A stretch of DNA of 55,125 nt, taken from positions 1-55,125 of the forward strand of contig JACRGR010000037.1 of NCBI GenBank assembly GCA_016212275.1, read 5' to 3'. Numbering within the stretch: the stretch's first letter is position 1; the number at the start of each line of letters is the position of its first letter. Position numbers and translations under genes: made by a program. This stretch comes from Nitrospinota bacterium (lineage in GTDB: Bacteria; Nitrospinota_A; UBA7883; JACRGQ01). Shown here piece after piece: positions 1-8,914 of this stretch. Under the pieces are notes generated by a model. That model ran no database searches. It saw only the letters and a list, made by a program, of their open reading frames with translations, and had not been told where the DNA came from.

Positions 1-103
1 AGGCGCATGTTTGCAATGCCGCACTCTCTCCGGCAAGGGAGTGGCCCGCTCCGAGAAGGAGCAGGATAAGCGCCCCTGCCACGGTTTTAAACGTATGGGT
101 CAT
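1..103 (-). CDS. N-terminus of an exported protein, probably a c-type cytochrome (truncated by window edge)
   Basis: An open frame starts with ATG at 103 and runs off the left edge after 34 codons. The product begins MTHTFKTVAGALILLLLG, a classical Sec signal peptide, with likely cleavage after SLA. The last visible residues are LQTCA, which would fit the start of a CxxCH haem site; the remaining residues lie outside the window, so this is inference. Its ATG overlaps the stop of the upstream multicopper oxidase gene (TCAT at 100-103 on the plus strand, ATGA in the message), so the two are almost certainly translated together. Multicopper oxidase genes of this type are followed by cytochrome c genes in the nirK cluster of Nitrosomonas europaea, which supports the cytochrome guess. 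Confidence 0.6.
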   Translation of the reverse strand, partial: MTHTFKTVAGALILLLLGAGHSLAGESAALQTCA

Positions 104-1152
104 TGTTGCGCGCCCCGCCTGCGCTGGGGATATTCGCCCTTGAAAGGCTGGTGCGACCACTTGCCGTACCCTTTGGTGAGCGAGTCCTGATAGAAAAAGT
201 TACCGTCATACGCCAAGTCCTTCCATGCGTACCATGCGTCGCTTTTCTGCACTTCGTCGTACTCCATCACGGTGATCACGCCGCCGGGGTATTTGCCGTC
301 GTCCGTCACATGGTGGTCCACATGGTCGTGGATCGCCCACCGTCCGGGGTTGTTCGCCTCGAACATGATGTCGTACCGCTCGCCGGGGCTGATGGAAATG
401 GTGTCCGCCGTGTATGGCATGGGAAGAGGGTTGCCGTCCTTGTGCGTGACGAGGAAGCTGTGGCCGTGGGTGTGGATGTTATGCGTTTCGCCCCCCGCGC
501 CGTAGAACCGGATGCGCACGAAGTCCCCCTTCTTCACCCGCAACGGCTGGGTGTAGGGGAACGTGCGGGCGTTGATGGCGAAGTAGTTCGCCACGTCTTT
601 CGGGTGGCCGCCGAAGCCCGGCTTGTCCTTCCACTCAGAATCGTAGGCGCTGAGCATCATGATGAAGTCTTTGGTGACTTTCTTTTCAAGGTCGGTGGGA
701 TCCTTCGGGTCCACGATAAGCGGCGCCCACATGCCGCGATAGGCCACATGCTCATGCACGTTCACATGGCAGTGGTACCACAGCGAACCGGTGGGGTTCG
801 CGATGAAATTATAGGTGAACGATTCGCCCGGCTTGATGTCTTCCTGCGTGACCAGCGGCACGCCGTCGTTCTGCCAGGTGTTGAAAATGCCGTGCCAGTG
901 GATGCTATGAGGAAGTCCGGTGCGGTTGGTGACTTTCAGCGTCACTTCGTCCCCTTCTTTCACATGCAGGAGCGGGCCGGGCACCTGACCGTCGAACGCG
1001 AAGACGGTGAACTTGAGCGCCGGGTTCACCGTGATGTTCACGGTGTCTATCGTCAGTTCGAAATTCCGCTTTTCGGCGTGTGCCGCGCCAGCGGTGAACG
1101 CGAAGAGCGCCGCGAGCGCGATAAACGCATGGCGCAAATGATTTGAAAACAT
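100..1152 (-). CDS. Two-domain multicopper oxidase, type C (blue copper oxidase)
   Basis: Periplasmic copper oxidase of 350 residues. A Sec signal (about 1-26, AHA) precedes two cupredoxin domains. Domain 1 carries PHSIHWHG (82-88) and WYHCHVNVHEH with a downstream Met (126-141). This supplies type 1 ligands H82, C128, H133 and perhaps M141, plus type 2/3 histidines. Domain 2 carries HNIHTHGH (224-231) and HDHVDHH (275-281) but has no Cys, so it contributes only trinuclear-cluster ligands. A type 1 site in domain 1 only defines the type C two-domain oxidases, whose known example is from Nitrosomonas europaea. The family oxidises small donors or cuprous ion and reduces oxygen to water; the donor here is unknown. 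The start at 1152 was chosen because GGGAG lies just upstream and the signal peptide begins there. The gene is coupled to a downstream exported protein. Confidence 0.9.
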   Translation of the reverse strand: MFSNHLRHAFIALAALFAFTAGAAHAEKRNFELTIDTVNITVNPALKFTVFAFDGQVPGPLLHVKEGDEVTLKVTNRTGLPHSIHWHGIFNTWQNDGVPLVTQEDIKPGESFTYNFIANPTGSLWYHCHVNVHEHVAYRGMWAPLIVDPKDPTDLEKKVTKDFIMMLSAYDSEWKDKPGFGGHPKDVANYFAINARTFPYTQPLRVKKGDFVRIRFYGAGGETHNIHTHGHSFLVTHKDGNPLPMPYTADTISISPGERYDIMFEANNPGRWAIHDHVDHHVTDDGKYPGGVITVMEYDEVQKSDAWYAWKDLAYDGNFFYQDSLTKGYGKWSHQPFKGEYPQRRRGAQQ

Positions 1153-1392
1153 CTCTCTTTTCTCCCAATACCTCGTTAAGTAACCGGAGGTCCGATCCCC
1201 GCGCCCCTTAAGCGAAAGGAGCGCGTGATGCGGATTGTATTTCCCGGCCCCGAAACCGGATATGACGGAAGTCATGCCCGGCGAAATCGGGAAACGGGCA
1301 TTTTCGTAATGAATATTCCTTCCGCCGGGGCATGGGGTTATAACCGCTTGCGGGCGTTGATTTCCGGTGCGCGAAAGGTTCTAATAGCCGCC

Positions 1393-2829
1393 ATGAAATA
1401 CGAACCGGTTATCGGGCTGGAAGTGCACGTCCAGCTGAACACAAAGTCGAAAATATTTTGCGGGTGCTCCACCCAGTTCGGCGCGGAGCCGAACCGGCAG
1501 ACCTGCCCCGTGTGCCTGGGCCTGCCGGGGGTCCTGCCGGTGCTCAACCGCGAAGTGGTGGCGAAGGCCATCCGGGCGGCTGTGGCCACCGGATGCACCG
1601 TGGCGCCGGTATCGCGCTGGGCGCGCAAAAACTATTTTTATCCCGACCTGCCGAAGGGCTACCAAATATCGCAATTCGAACTGCCGATCGCGGTGAACGG
1701 CAAGGTGGAGGTGATGCTGGAAGGCGGGCCGAAAACAATCCGCATCCACCGCATCCACATGGAAGAGGACGCGGGCAAGCTGATCCACGGCGAAAACCTG
1801 GGCGACCCCACCCACAGCTATGTGGACCTGAACCGCACCGGCGTGCCGCTCATCGAGATCGTGAGCGAGGCCGACATACGCTCCAGCGAAGAGGCCAAGG
1901 CGTACCTCGAAAAGCTGAAATCCATACTGCAATACCTGGAAGTGAGCGACTGCAACATGGAGGAAGGCTCCATGCGGGCCGACGCGAACGTATCCCTGCG
2001 CCCCGTGGGGCGGGAACAGTTCGGCACCAAGGCCGAAGTGAAGAACATGAACTCGTTCAGGAACCTGCAAAAGGCGGTCGAATACGAGATCGAGAGGCAG
2101 GCGGAAATACTGGACGACGGCGGGCGCGTGGTGCAGGAAACGCGGCTGTGGGACGCCAACCGCGGCATCACCCTCTCCATGCGGAGCAAGGAAGAGGCCC
2201 ACGACTACCGCTACTTCCCGGAGCCGGATCTGGTGCCGCTCCATGTTGATAGCGAATGGGTGGAGGAATCCCGGAGGAACTTGCCGGAACTTCCGGACGC
2301 GAAGCGCGAACGGTTCGTATCCTCTTACGGCATCCCGCGGTACGACGCGGAAGTGCTGACGGTGGACAAGAAGGTGGCGGACTATTTCGAGGAAACCGTG
2401 AAAACGGGGGCCGATCCGAAAACCGCCTCGAACTGGATAATGACCGAGGTCCTGCGCGTGTTGAAGGACCGCGGCATCGGCATCGAACAATCGCCCGTGA
2501 CTTCGGCGATGCTGGCGGAACTGCTGAACCTTATCAAGGACGGCACCATTTCCGGCAAGATAGCAAAGGATGTGTTCGCGGAAATGGAACAGAGTGGAAA
2601 AAGCCCGAAGGTGATCGTCGCTGAAAAGGGATTGGTGCAGATCACCGACGAAGGGGCGATAGAAAAACAGATCGAAGAGATACTGGCGATAAACCCCGAA
2701 CAGGTGGCGGGCTACAAAGCGGGCAAGACCAAGCTGATGGGATTCTTCGTGGGCGAAGTGATGAAGGCGACCAAAGGAAAGGCCAACCCCGCCCTCGTGA
2801 ACAAGATACTCAAGGAAAAGCTGGGCTAG
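1393..2829 (+). CDS. gatB: Aspartyl/glutamyl-tRNA(Asn/Gln) amidotransferase subunit B
   Basis: Subunit B of the GatCAB amidotransferase, which converts misacylated Glu-tRNA(Gln) or Asp-tRNA(Asn) to the amide form using ammonia from GatA. The 478-residue product has the usual family length and begins [20 protein letters not shown], the conserved GatB opening. It contains the zinc-site region CGCSTQF...CPVCLGLPG, the [13 protein letters not shown] and EEDAGKLIH segments and the C-terminal YqeY-like helical domain ending [14 protein letters not shown]. The frame stays open upstream to 1225, but the family start at 1393 is clear. An AAAGG lies about 15 bases upstream; no strong ribosome binding site is visible. 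GatA and GatC are not in the window. It stands alone, divergent from the copper oxidase gene. Confidence 0.97.
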   Translation: MKYEPVIGLEVHVQLNTKSKIFCGCSTQFGAEPNRQTCPVCLGLPGVLPVLNREVVAKAIRAAVATGCTVAPVSRWARKNYFYPDLPKGYQISQFELPIAVNGKVEVMLEGGPKTIRIHRIHMEEDAGKLIHGENLGDPTHSYVDLNRTGVPLIEIVSEADIRSSEEAKAYLEKLKSILQYLEVSDCNMEEGSMRADANVSLRPVGREQFGTKAEVKNMNSFRNLQKAVEYEIERQAEILDDGGRVVQETRLWDANRGITLSMRSKEEAHDYRYFPEPDLVPLHVDSEWVEESRRNLPELPDAKRERFVSSYGIPRYDAEVLTVDKKVADYFEETVKTGADPKTASNWIMTEVLRVLKDRGIGIEQSPVTSAMLAELLNLIKDGTISGKIAKDVFAEMEQSGKSPKVIVAEKGLVQITDEGAIEKQIEEILAINPEQVAGYKAGKTKLMGFFVGEVMKATKGKANPALVNKILKEKLG

Positions 2830-2861
2830 AGCATTTTAATTTATCTTGGATGCGCCGCAGT

Positions 2862-2930
2862 GTCATTCTGAGAGAAGCGAAGAATCTCGACGGTGAGATT
2901 CTTCAGTCGCATACGCTCCTTCAGAATGAC
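2862..2930. repeat. Palindromic dispersed repeat between converging genes
   Basis: A 69-base imperfect palindrome. The outer arms GTCATTCTGA (2862-2871) and TCAGAATGAC (2921-2930) match perfectly, as do the inner arms AAGAATCTC (2880-2888) and GAGATTCTT (2895-2903). Similar GTCATTCTGAG...GAAGAATCT repeats are scattered through many environmental bacterial genomes. It lies between gatB and a converging methyltransferase gene and could double as a transcription terminator, though no T-run follows. Confidence 0.75.
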
Positions 2931-2962
2931 AGGGTGCTGTATCAATATTAAGTTGAAGTGCT

Positions 2963-3703
2963 TTAGTTCCGCCGCGCCGGGCGGCAGATGAAGATAAAGT
3001 AGTTCGAGAGGTTCAGCGGTATCAGCGGCCGCAAAAAGGCGGCAAGGAACCACCGCGTAATTTTTTCCGTCAGTGTTATCACTTTCGGGTTTCTACGGAC
3101 GTAGTGCCAATCGATCGTGGCAAACCCGTTGTACTTCACCGTGCGCTCCACGGCCAGACCGTTGTCCTCCAATAGCGCGCGCCACTGGCGGTGCGCCATG
3201 AACGTGGTCTCTTCCTGCCCGTCCTGATCGTTCCCCACGCCGGTGCGCAAAACTTTCCAAAACGTCTTCAGGTCGTAGCCGTTCGGGACGATGATCATCA
3301 CGGCGCCCTCCGGCTTCACCACCCGCTTCATTTCGGCAAGGGCCGTCGACTTGTCGAGGAAATGCTCCAGGCTTCCGAGATTCACCACTGCGTCGAACGC
3401 GCCCGAAGAAAAGGGAAGGCGCTCCGCCTCTCCCTGCACGAGTGCATGTACGCCGCGCCGTTTCGCTCCCGCCAGCGCTTCGGGCGAAAAGTCTATCCCC
3501 ATGCCTTTCCAGTCGCCGTTCCCGGCGGAAAGGAAAAACCCTTTGCCGCAGGCAACATCCAGCACCCGCGCGGATTTTGCGACGGGCAACAACCGGTGGA
3601 ATTCCGGGTAGTCGGCCAGCGGGAACCGCAAATCTCTTTTTTCGTGGAGTCTTCCGTACAACTCGCGGAGTCCGCGGTTATCCTTCACCTCCGTGGCCGT
3701 CAT
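2963..3703 (-). CDS. Class I SAM-dependent methyltransferase
   Basis: A 246-residue protein of the Methyltransf_11 type. Motif I (VLDVACGKG, 47-55) is followed by an acidic motif II region (GMGIDFS) and motif IV/post-I segments FDAVVNLGSLEHF and MKRVVKPEGAVMIIVPNG. The substrate cannot be read from sequence. It is the last gene of a four-gene minus-strand operon (TPR lipoprotein, GT-C glycosyltransferase, exported ILEI-like protein, this gene). Its ATG overlaps the stop of the gene before it (ATGA, 3700-3703). A role in modifying a lipid-linked or surface glycan, or a quinone-like small molecule, is possible; the neighbours favour glycans but this is inference. Confidence 0.85.
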   Translation of the reverse strand: MTATEVKDNRGLRELYGRLHEKRDLRFPLADYPEFHRLLPVAKSARVLDVACGKGFFLSAGNGDWKGMGIDFSPEALAGAKRRGVHALVQGEAERLPFSSGAFDAVVNLGSLEHFLDKSTALAEMKRVVKPEGAVMIIVPNGYDLKTFWKVLRTGVGNDQDGQEETTFMAHRQWRALLEDNGLAVERTVKYNGFATIDWHYVRRNPKVITLTEKITRWFLAAFLRPLIPLNLSNYFIFICRPARRN

Positions 3704-5571
3704 TTACGGTACCACGCGGCATCGTTCGCGCCAAGGCCCGATACTTTTAGCACGGGTCCCTTGATTGATTGTTCGCCCGCCTCGTTCGAGGGAAGGAACG
3801 TCTTGGCCAATGCGCCGTCACCGGTGAACACGCGCGCGGTTCCGGGACGCGCCCCTTTTACCCCAAACACCACCAGCGACGAGATGTTGCCGCCGAGCAG
3901 GGCAACGTCCACGCCAATCGACCCGAACGCCTTGGCCGTCGCGTCGTCCACCGGGTAAGCCGCCACGGGCAGACGGGCCAGTATGACGCCGGTTCCCTTT
4001 TTTATGGCGCCCAACGCATCCGCGATATGGAAATTCTTTGCCGAACCGGCGCCGTTATCCTTGTGATACCCGCCGGAAATGGTCCCGCCGCGGATGAACA
4101 CCGCCGCATATCCGCCAACCTCTCCTTGTGACGACTGCTCCACCTTGCCCCCCGGCCACACAATGGAAACGGCGGCGGGGATACGTCCGGAGAAATAACC
4201 GGTGGAGTAGTCCTCCTGAAAAAGCGCCGGCGAGCTGGCGGCGGAGATGGTTTTCCCCTTCAATGAAAATCCGGCGGGGGCGTCGTCCGGATGCGCCAGG
4301 GAAATGCCCGCGGCCCCAAAAAGTTTTTCGGCTTCATCGTAGGTGAACCGCGCGGAGTCCGGGGCAAGTTCCGGCCCCAACAGGTCTTCCAGCGGGACGG
4401 CTTTCCCCTTTTCCAGCTTCGCGCGGGCATCGCTCCATCCGGCGCCAGCGGTCAGCAGGGAGGCATACACTTCACTGGCGATTTCTGGCTGACGAACGCG
4501 AATCAGCCCATCGGCGATCCGTTTGAGCGTTTTCGGCGGCAGTTTCGCGCATAGCGGGCACCCGCCGCGGAGCAGAGGTTCCAACGATTCCGGCGCGGAT
4601 TTTCCGGAGATCGCCGAAACATTCAACAGGTCGATAAAATGTTCCGCGGCAGGTTGCCACCGCTCCATCGCCGCCGCGCTCCTCGCGGCCCCCGCCAGCG
4701 CGGGCACGCTGGCGCCATAGGCGAGGTGCGCGGCCAAAAACCCGTCGTAAGCGGATTCATGGTCCCCCGCCATGCTGAACAAATCTCCCATATCCATCAT
4801 CGGCTGAAAATAATTGCGGTAGGTCCCGTACTCGGCGAATATCCTTTTTAGGTGCGACACGGGAAGGATCCCCGCGGAAATACGGCGCTCGGCGATGCGT
4901 TGCACCGTCCCGGAGGTATCCACCCAGAGCGCGTCATCCAGCGCGCTTTGCCTCTCCGCGCCTGAAAGCTGTTCCGCGCGGGCAAGCAGGCTTCCGGCCA
5001 ATTCGCGGGCCGTAACGCTTTCAGTCAGGCGGGAGCCGGGTTTTCCCGTTTGCGCCCCGGACGCATGAAACGCCTGGCCCGCTTCCATATCCAAATACCA
5101 TTCCCCGGACTCGTACCGCCAGAAATCGGCATTGGCGACACGCATGACCATCAACGCATTCATCATGGGGGGAGCGGGAACGCGCACCTCGGAAAGCACC
5201 ATCGCCTCGGTCCCGCTCGCGGAAAGCCGGAACTCCTCGATGAAGTACTGGAATGGGGCGGGAACATAGCGCTGTTTCAGTTCCTCCTCCGCCGTCTTCG
5301 CGCCGCTGATGGCGATGGGGGACTTTGCCGACTTGGGCGGCATTTCATGCGGGTTGTCCATAAACTGTTCAAGCGATATTTTCCCCCTCTGTGCCGGAAG
5401 GATGAAGGCATACATCGCCTTCCAGTCGCTTTTGGCCCGCGCCGTGAACAGCGCGCTTTGGCGTTTCGCCAAGGCGATGCATGCCGTGGCGGGCGGCTCC
5501 GCCGCCGCCACGCCCGTAAAAAGGGCCAAAGCGAAAAGGAGCGTCCACAGGCTCGCCGCGCGAACATTCAT
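3700..5571 (-). CDS. Exported protein with ILEI/FAM3-like C-terminal domain
   Basis: A 623-residue exported protein. The start at 5571 overlaps the upstream stop (ATGA, 5568-5571) and gives a signal peptide MNVRAASLWTLLFALALF ending near VAAAEP. Residues about 25-170 resemble a secreted NTF2-like or DUF segment. The middle third is helical and TPR-like and contains a CPLC pair (Cys 338 and 341). The C-terminal part (about 480-582) has the pattern GGYAAVFIRGG...GSAKNFHIADAL...GTGVILARL...AFGSIG...FGVKGARPGTA. This recalls the ILEI/FAM3 (PANDER) fold, which in bacteria occurs near or fused to GT39-type glycosyltransferases. The domain call is pattern recognition only. The adjacent GT-C gene supports a role in handling or recognising a surface sugar. 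Confidence 0.6.
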   Translation of the reverse strand: MNVRAASLWTLLFALALFTGVAAAEPPATACIALAKRQSALFTARAKSDWKAMYAFILPAQRGKISLEQFMDNPHEMPPKSAKSPIAISGAKTAEEELKQRYVPAPFQYFIEEFRLSASGTEAMVLSEVRVPAPPMMNALMVMRVANADFWRYESGEWYLDMEAGQAFHASGAQTGKPGSRLTESVTARELAGSLLARAEQLSGAERQSALDDALWVDTSGTVQRIAERRISAGILPVSHLKRIFAEYGTYRNYFQPMMDMGDLFSMAGDHESAYDGFLAAHLAYGASVPALAGAARSAAAMERWQPAAEHFIDLLNVSAISGKSAPESLEPLLRGGCPLCAKLPPKTLKRIADGLIRVRQPEIASEVYASLLTAGAGWSDARAKLEKGKAVPLEDLLGPELAPDSARFTYDEAEKLFGAAGISLAHPDDAPAGFSLKGKTISAASSPALFQEDYSTGYFSGRIPAAVSIVWPGGKVEQSSQGEVGGYAAVFIRGGTISGGYHKDNGAGSAKNFHIADALGAIKKGTGVILARLPVAAYPVDDATAKAFGSIGVDVALLGGNISSLVVFGVKGARPGTARVFTGDGALAKTFLPSNEAGEQSIKGPVLKVSGLGANDAAWYRK

Positions 5572-7052
5572 TTCCTGCTCCACATCTGGAAGTACCCTAT
5601 CCTCCCGCTGTACCGGTAATGCGCCACCGTCCAGGCGATCAGGCCCGGCACATACGCGGTCAAGCGGCGGTCTTCCCTGTTATCGATGGCGATGTCCACC
5701 AGTATTATAAGGGGCGGACGCGCCGCCGCCATCTGCGCGATCAACTTTTCCTCGTCCGAGGGGTTCCAGAACATCCCCGGCAAAACCCAGTCGTAGGCGG
5801 TGGGGTTCATCCTCCCGGAAAGGTAATACCATAAGGGGTTCAGCGGCATCGCGAATATGCGGTCGTCTTTTTGGGTGGCAAGATCGATCCAATCCGTCAT
5901 CTGTCCCACATACGCCGCGTCTTGCGGCCCGGCGATGATCCCCTTTGCCCGGCCCCGCGTTATTTCAGAGTCGAATTCACGAACCGCGCCGATGGAGCCG
6001 GCGTAATAGCCGTTCTTCCAGTTGAGGTCCGCCATGTACAGCCCCCACACCGCCGCCAGGGCCGCAATCGCCGCCACGCGGCGGGGAGGAGCGGCGGTCT
6101 TTACCGCGCGACAGGCAAGATATACGGCAACGATAAAAAACAGCGGCAGGCACCTGATGAGATTGTCGAACCCGGCGCGCAGAATGACCAGGCACATCGC
6201 CATGAGCTGGAAATACGCCAGCGCGGCCAGCGGCGCGTTACGTTCGCGCCAAGCCAGCGCCCCCAGCGCGGCGGCCGTCGCAAACGGCGCATAGAACAAA
6301 AGGTTCTCCAGGAACGCAAAGAACCCGAATTCGCTCCCCTGATACCCTTTCCACGGAACGGGAAAGGGATTCCCCCACACCTGGTACATCCCTTTGGCCG
6401 CGGCGAAAAAAGCCGCCACCATGCCGCCCTTTAAAAACGCCGCGCAAGCGACGATGATCGCCAAAAACGCCACCCACCCTTTTTTCTCAAAACCGAACGA
6501 CCGCCAGACCACCCACGCAAAAACCGGCAACGCCACAAGCGTTACTTCCGCCTTGAAGAGGCAGGCGGTGGCCGCGGAAACGGCGAGCCAGGGCCAGTTG
6601 CGCCGGTCCTCCAGGCAAACAATGGCCGCCCACGCGCAGAAGAGGAACATCAACCCGTAAAACCGTTGGTAGTACACGGCGGGGGCGGACATGACGAGCA
6701 ATACCGCGGCCGCGGTGTAGACCCCCGGCATGATCCGGCGGGCGATGTGGTACGCCAGCACGCCAAACAAGGCGGTCAGGCCCGCGTATAACCACCGCAC
6801 CGGCAACATCTGGAACCCGAACCAGCGGAACACAAGCTCCACCAGCCAGTAACCGCCCGGAGGATAGCCGAAAAAATCCACATAGACCCGTTGCCCTTGC
6901 AGGGTGCGCATGCCGCCGATGTAGATGCCCCCCTCGTCCCACAGGTTCAATCCGTAACGGGCGAAGGAAAGGTAGTAAACGGCTCCCGCGATGAAAATGA
7001 GAAGTCCGGTGAACGCCGGCCGTTTGGCAATTTCCCTCATACGTCCAACCAT
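5568..7052 (-). CDS. GT-C (GT39-like) polytopic glycosyltransferase
   Basis: Integral membrane protein of about 494 residues with roughly ten to twelve hydrophobic segments. The first loop carries NLWDEG (36-41) and, after a short stretch, DFFGYPPG (59-66). These are typical of GT-C enzymes of the PMT/ArnT-like group, which move sugars from polyprenyl-phosphate donors on the outer face of the inner membrane. The acidic pair D39/E40 is the expected catalytic region. The frame remains open to a TTG at 7094, but the ATG at 7052 has a GGGGGG tract about 8 bases upstream and places TM1 near the N-terminus. It follows the TPR lipoprotein gene after 55 bases and overlaps the next gene by four bases. 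The acceptor is unknown. Confidence 0.85.
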   Translation of the reverse strand: MVGRMREIAKRPAFTGLLIFIAGAVYYLSFARYGLNLWDEGGIYIGGMRTLQGQRVYVDFFGYPPGGYWLVELVFRWFGFQMLPVRWLYAGLTALFGVLAYHIARRIMPGVYTAAAVLLVMSAPAVYYQRFYGLMFLFCAWAAIVCLEDRRNWPWLAVSAATACLFKAEVTLVALPVFAWVVWRSFGFEKKGWVAFLAIIVACAAFLKGGMVAAFFAAAKGMYQVWGNPFPVPWKGYQGSEFGFFAFLENLLFYAPFATAAALGALAWRERNAPLAALAYFQLMAMCLVILRAGFDNLIRCLPLFFIVAVYLACRAVKTAAPPRRVAAIAALAAVWGLYMADLNWKNGYYAGSIGAVREFDSEITRGRAKGIIAGPQDAAYVGQMTDWIDLATQKDDRIFAMPLNPLWYYLSGRMNPTAYDWVLPGMFWNPSDEEKLIAQMAAARPPLIILVDIAIDNREDRRLTAYVPGLIAWTVAHYRYSGRIGYFQMWSRK

Positions 7053-7107
7053 TGTATCGCCCCCCGCGCAAACAGTCCGCAACGCGGGACCCAATTGTGG
7101 CGGCGGT

Positions 7108-8379
7108 CTATTTCGGCTGGAGGTGCCGCAACGCCTCGCGCGCGATAGGGGTTTTGGGGGCCAGTTTCACCGCCTGCCAGTATTCACGCTCCGCCTGGGC
7201 CGGCTTTTTCATGGCTTCAAATATTTGGCCGCGCAGAAGATGCAGGTCCGCCAGCATCAAGGCCTCCCCTTTTTGCAAAAGCGCCTCCGCCTGGTCCGCG
7301 AACTCCAAGGCGGCCTTAAAATCCTTTCCGGCCAGCTTCAAACGGGAAAGGTAGTAATAGTGCGCCTTCTTGTTCGCGGGATCACTGGTCAATCCATCCG
7401 AAAGCGCCTTCTCCGCGCGGGGAGCCAGTTGGCCGTCGGTCAGCGCGGCCTCGGCTAGCCCCATGCGCGCCGCCCAAAAAGACGGTTGCGCCGCAACCGC
7501 CCGCTCGAAATAACCGGCGGCATTTTCGAACTCTTTCGCATCCTGGTGGTACTTGCCGAGCCAGAACAGCGCGTAGACATTGTCCTTTTGCAATTCAACC
7601 GCCCTCTTCAGGTACGGGTAGGCGTCCTTGTTTTTCTTTTGGAGCATGAGCAGTTGCCCCATGTTCAGGTGGGCGAAACCATTTTTTTCATCCAGCTGAA
7701 TGGACTTTGTGAAAAACTGCTCCGCGTCGGCGGCCTTGTTCTGTTCCGCCGCCCAGGTGCCGAGGTAGTTGTAGGCCATCGCGTTTTTCGGGTTGATCTC
7801 CAGTGATTTGTCCAAGGCTTCCCGCGCCTTGTCGAATTTCCGCGCCCAAACGTAGGTGATGCCAAGTTGGTCCCAGGCGGAGTCGTTTTTCGGCTCCAGC
7901 TCGGTCCATTTCAAATAACTTTGCACCGCGCACTCGATGTCGTTCAGCTTGGTGCAGACCTGCCCCAGCAGGGCGTGGTTGCCCGTGAACCGCGGCATCT
8001 CCCCCGCCGATTGGGTGAACATCGCCCTGGCCTTCTCCAATTCCCCCTTGTGGTAGTGGATCACGCCCGTCCAGTGGCTTTTGAGGTATTGATCTCCCGG
8101 CGCCAGATGGGACGCCCCCTCCTCCGCCGTTTTGAACGCCTCGTCAAACCGTCCGGTTTTCGCCAGCGCTTCCGCTTTCAAAAACCAGGCGTCGAGATTA
8201 TCGGCATCAAGGGCGATCGCGGATTCGGCTTCCGTCAAGGCTTTCGCGGAATCGCCCGCGGCGAAGTATTCCTTCGCCATTTCGAATCGCACCTTCGAAT
8301 CGGCCTTTGCCCGCTCTTTGGAGTGGCAGGCAAAAGAGGCGAGGATGAAGAACGCGAGAATCAGATACCTGAATTTCAT
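7108..8379 (-). CDS. TPR-repeat lipoprotein
   Basis: A 423-residue protein starting MKFRYLILAFFILASFAC; Cys18 follows a short hydrophobic stretch, so it is probably lipidated, although the residues before Cys (SFA) are not the strongest lipobox. The rest is almost entirely tetratricopeptide repeats, roughly ten units of 34 residues with W/LG/Y/A/A/P spacing (for example DAWFLKAEALAKTGRFDEAF and AMAYNYLGTWAAEQNKAADA). Such proteins are assembly or docking scaffolds in the envelope. It is the first gene of the operon with the GT-C enzyme and the ILEI-like protein. Its start lies 25 bases downstream (on the minus strand) of the terminator of the preceding small exported protein, so a promoter of its own must be very close or readthrough supplies transcription. 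Confidence 0.85.
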   Translation of the reverse strand: MKFRYLILAFFILASFACHSKERAKADSKVRFEMAKEYFAAGDSAKALTEAESAIALDADNLDAWFLKAEALAKTGRFDEAFKTAEEGASHLAPGDQYLKSHWTGVIHYHKGELEKARAMFTQSAGEMPRFTGNHALLGQVCTKLNDIECAVQSYLKWTELEPKNDSAWDQLGITYVWARKFDKAREALDKSLEINPKNAMAYNYLGTWAAEQNKAADAEQFFTKSIQLDEKNGFAHLNMGQLLMLQKKNKDAYPYLKRAVELQKDNVYALFWLGKYHQDAKEFENAAGYFERAVAAQPSFWAARMGLAEAALTDGQLAPRAEKALSDGLTSDPANKKAHYYYLSRLKLAGKDFKAALEFADQAEALLQKGEALMLADLHLLRGQIFEAMKKPAQAEREYWQAVKLAPKTPIAREALRHLQPK

Positions 8380-8404
8380 TTCGTCAATTCGTCATTCAAA
8401 TAAA

Positions 8405-8437
8405 AAGCCCCGGCCTTTTTCTCAAAGGCCGGGGCTT
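8405..8437 (-). terminator. Rho-independent terminator
   Basis: Perfect 14-base arms AAGCCCCGGCCTTT (8405-8418) and AAAGGCCGGGGCTT (8424-8437) with a five-base loop. On the minus strand the stem is followed by TTTTTAT. It ends the transcript of the 146-residue exported protein (8474-8914) and lies only 25 bases before the start of the TPR lipoprotein gene. Confidence 0.92.
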
Positions 8438-8473
8438 CGGTTAACAAGAATATCTGCGGCTTTCCGCTACCCC

Positions 8474-8914
8474 TTATTCAGTGATGGGGAGGCGGAAGTT
8501 AAAGCCGGCGCTCTTGGAGTTGTCCATAACCGTGAACCAGCCCTGGGCGCTCGCGCTGTCGCTACTGGTCAATTTCACACTGCCGCGCACGTTCGCGTTC
8601 AGGGTGTTCGTGGTCAGCGAGGTCGTGTCGATCGCCGAGCCGGCATCGAAGTTCCAGTACGCGCCCGGCACCATCACGCGGGTGGTCGAACCGAGGGTAT
8701 TTGCCGTAGTAGGCCCGGCAAGGTCGGTTCCCTTGTAAAAGGTAAGGGTCGCGGTGATGGTGTTCGTGGCATGGATGTTCGTCACGTTAACGTAAGTGGT
8801 CCACGTCGAAGTGGAGTTTTGAACAAACCAGAAGCCGCGATCGGCATTCGCCGTTCCGGTGGAGATGACCAAAGCGGTCACCGCCGCGAACAAAAATACT
8901 GCTATCTTTTTCAT
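8474..8914 (-). CDS. Small exported protein of unknown function
   Basis: A 146-residue protein with a clear Sec signal (MKKIAVFLFAAVTALVISTG, cleavage after ANA-D). The mature part is rich in Thr, Asn and Ser and looks all-beta: WTTYVNVTNIHATNTITATL, GAYWNFDAGSA, NANVRGSVKLTS and a closing FRLPITE. No catalytic motif or cysteine is visible. I do not recognise a named family; the alternating pattern would suit a small secreted beta-sandwich. A strong ribosome binding site (AGGAGG, eight bases before ATG), a consensus-like promoter at 9106-9134 and a strong terminator suggest a monocistronic, abundant product. Confidence 0.8.
   Translation of the reverse strand: MKKIAVFLFAAVTALVISTGTANADRGFWFVQNSTSTWTTYVNVTNIHATNTITATLTFYKGTDLAGPTTANTLGSTTRVMVPGAYWNFDAGSAIDTTSLTTNTLNANVRGSVKLTSSDSASAQGWFTVMDNSKSAGFNFRLPITE

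Noticed and set aside
103..1146. A 347-codon plus-strand frame opposite the copper oxidase
   Set aside because: It is the antisense shadow of a well-supported gene; its translation is His/Val/Arg-rich without any domain.
1225..1392. An N-terminal extension of gatB
   Set aside because: The frame is open, but the 56 extra residues have no family counterpart and the conserved GatB opening begins at 1393.
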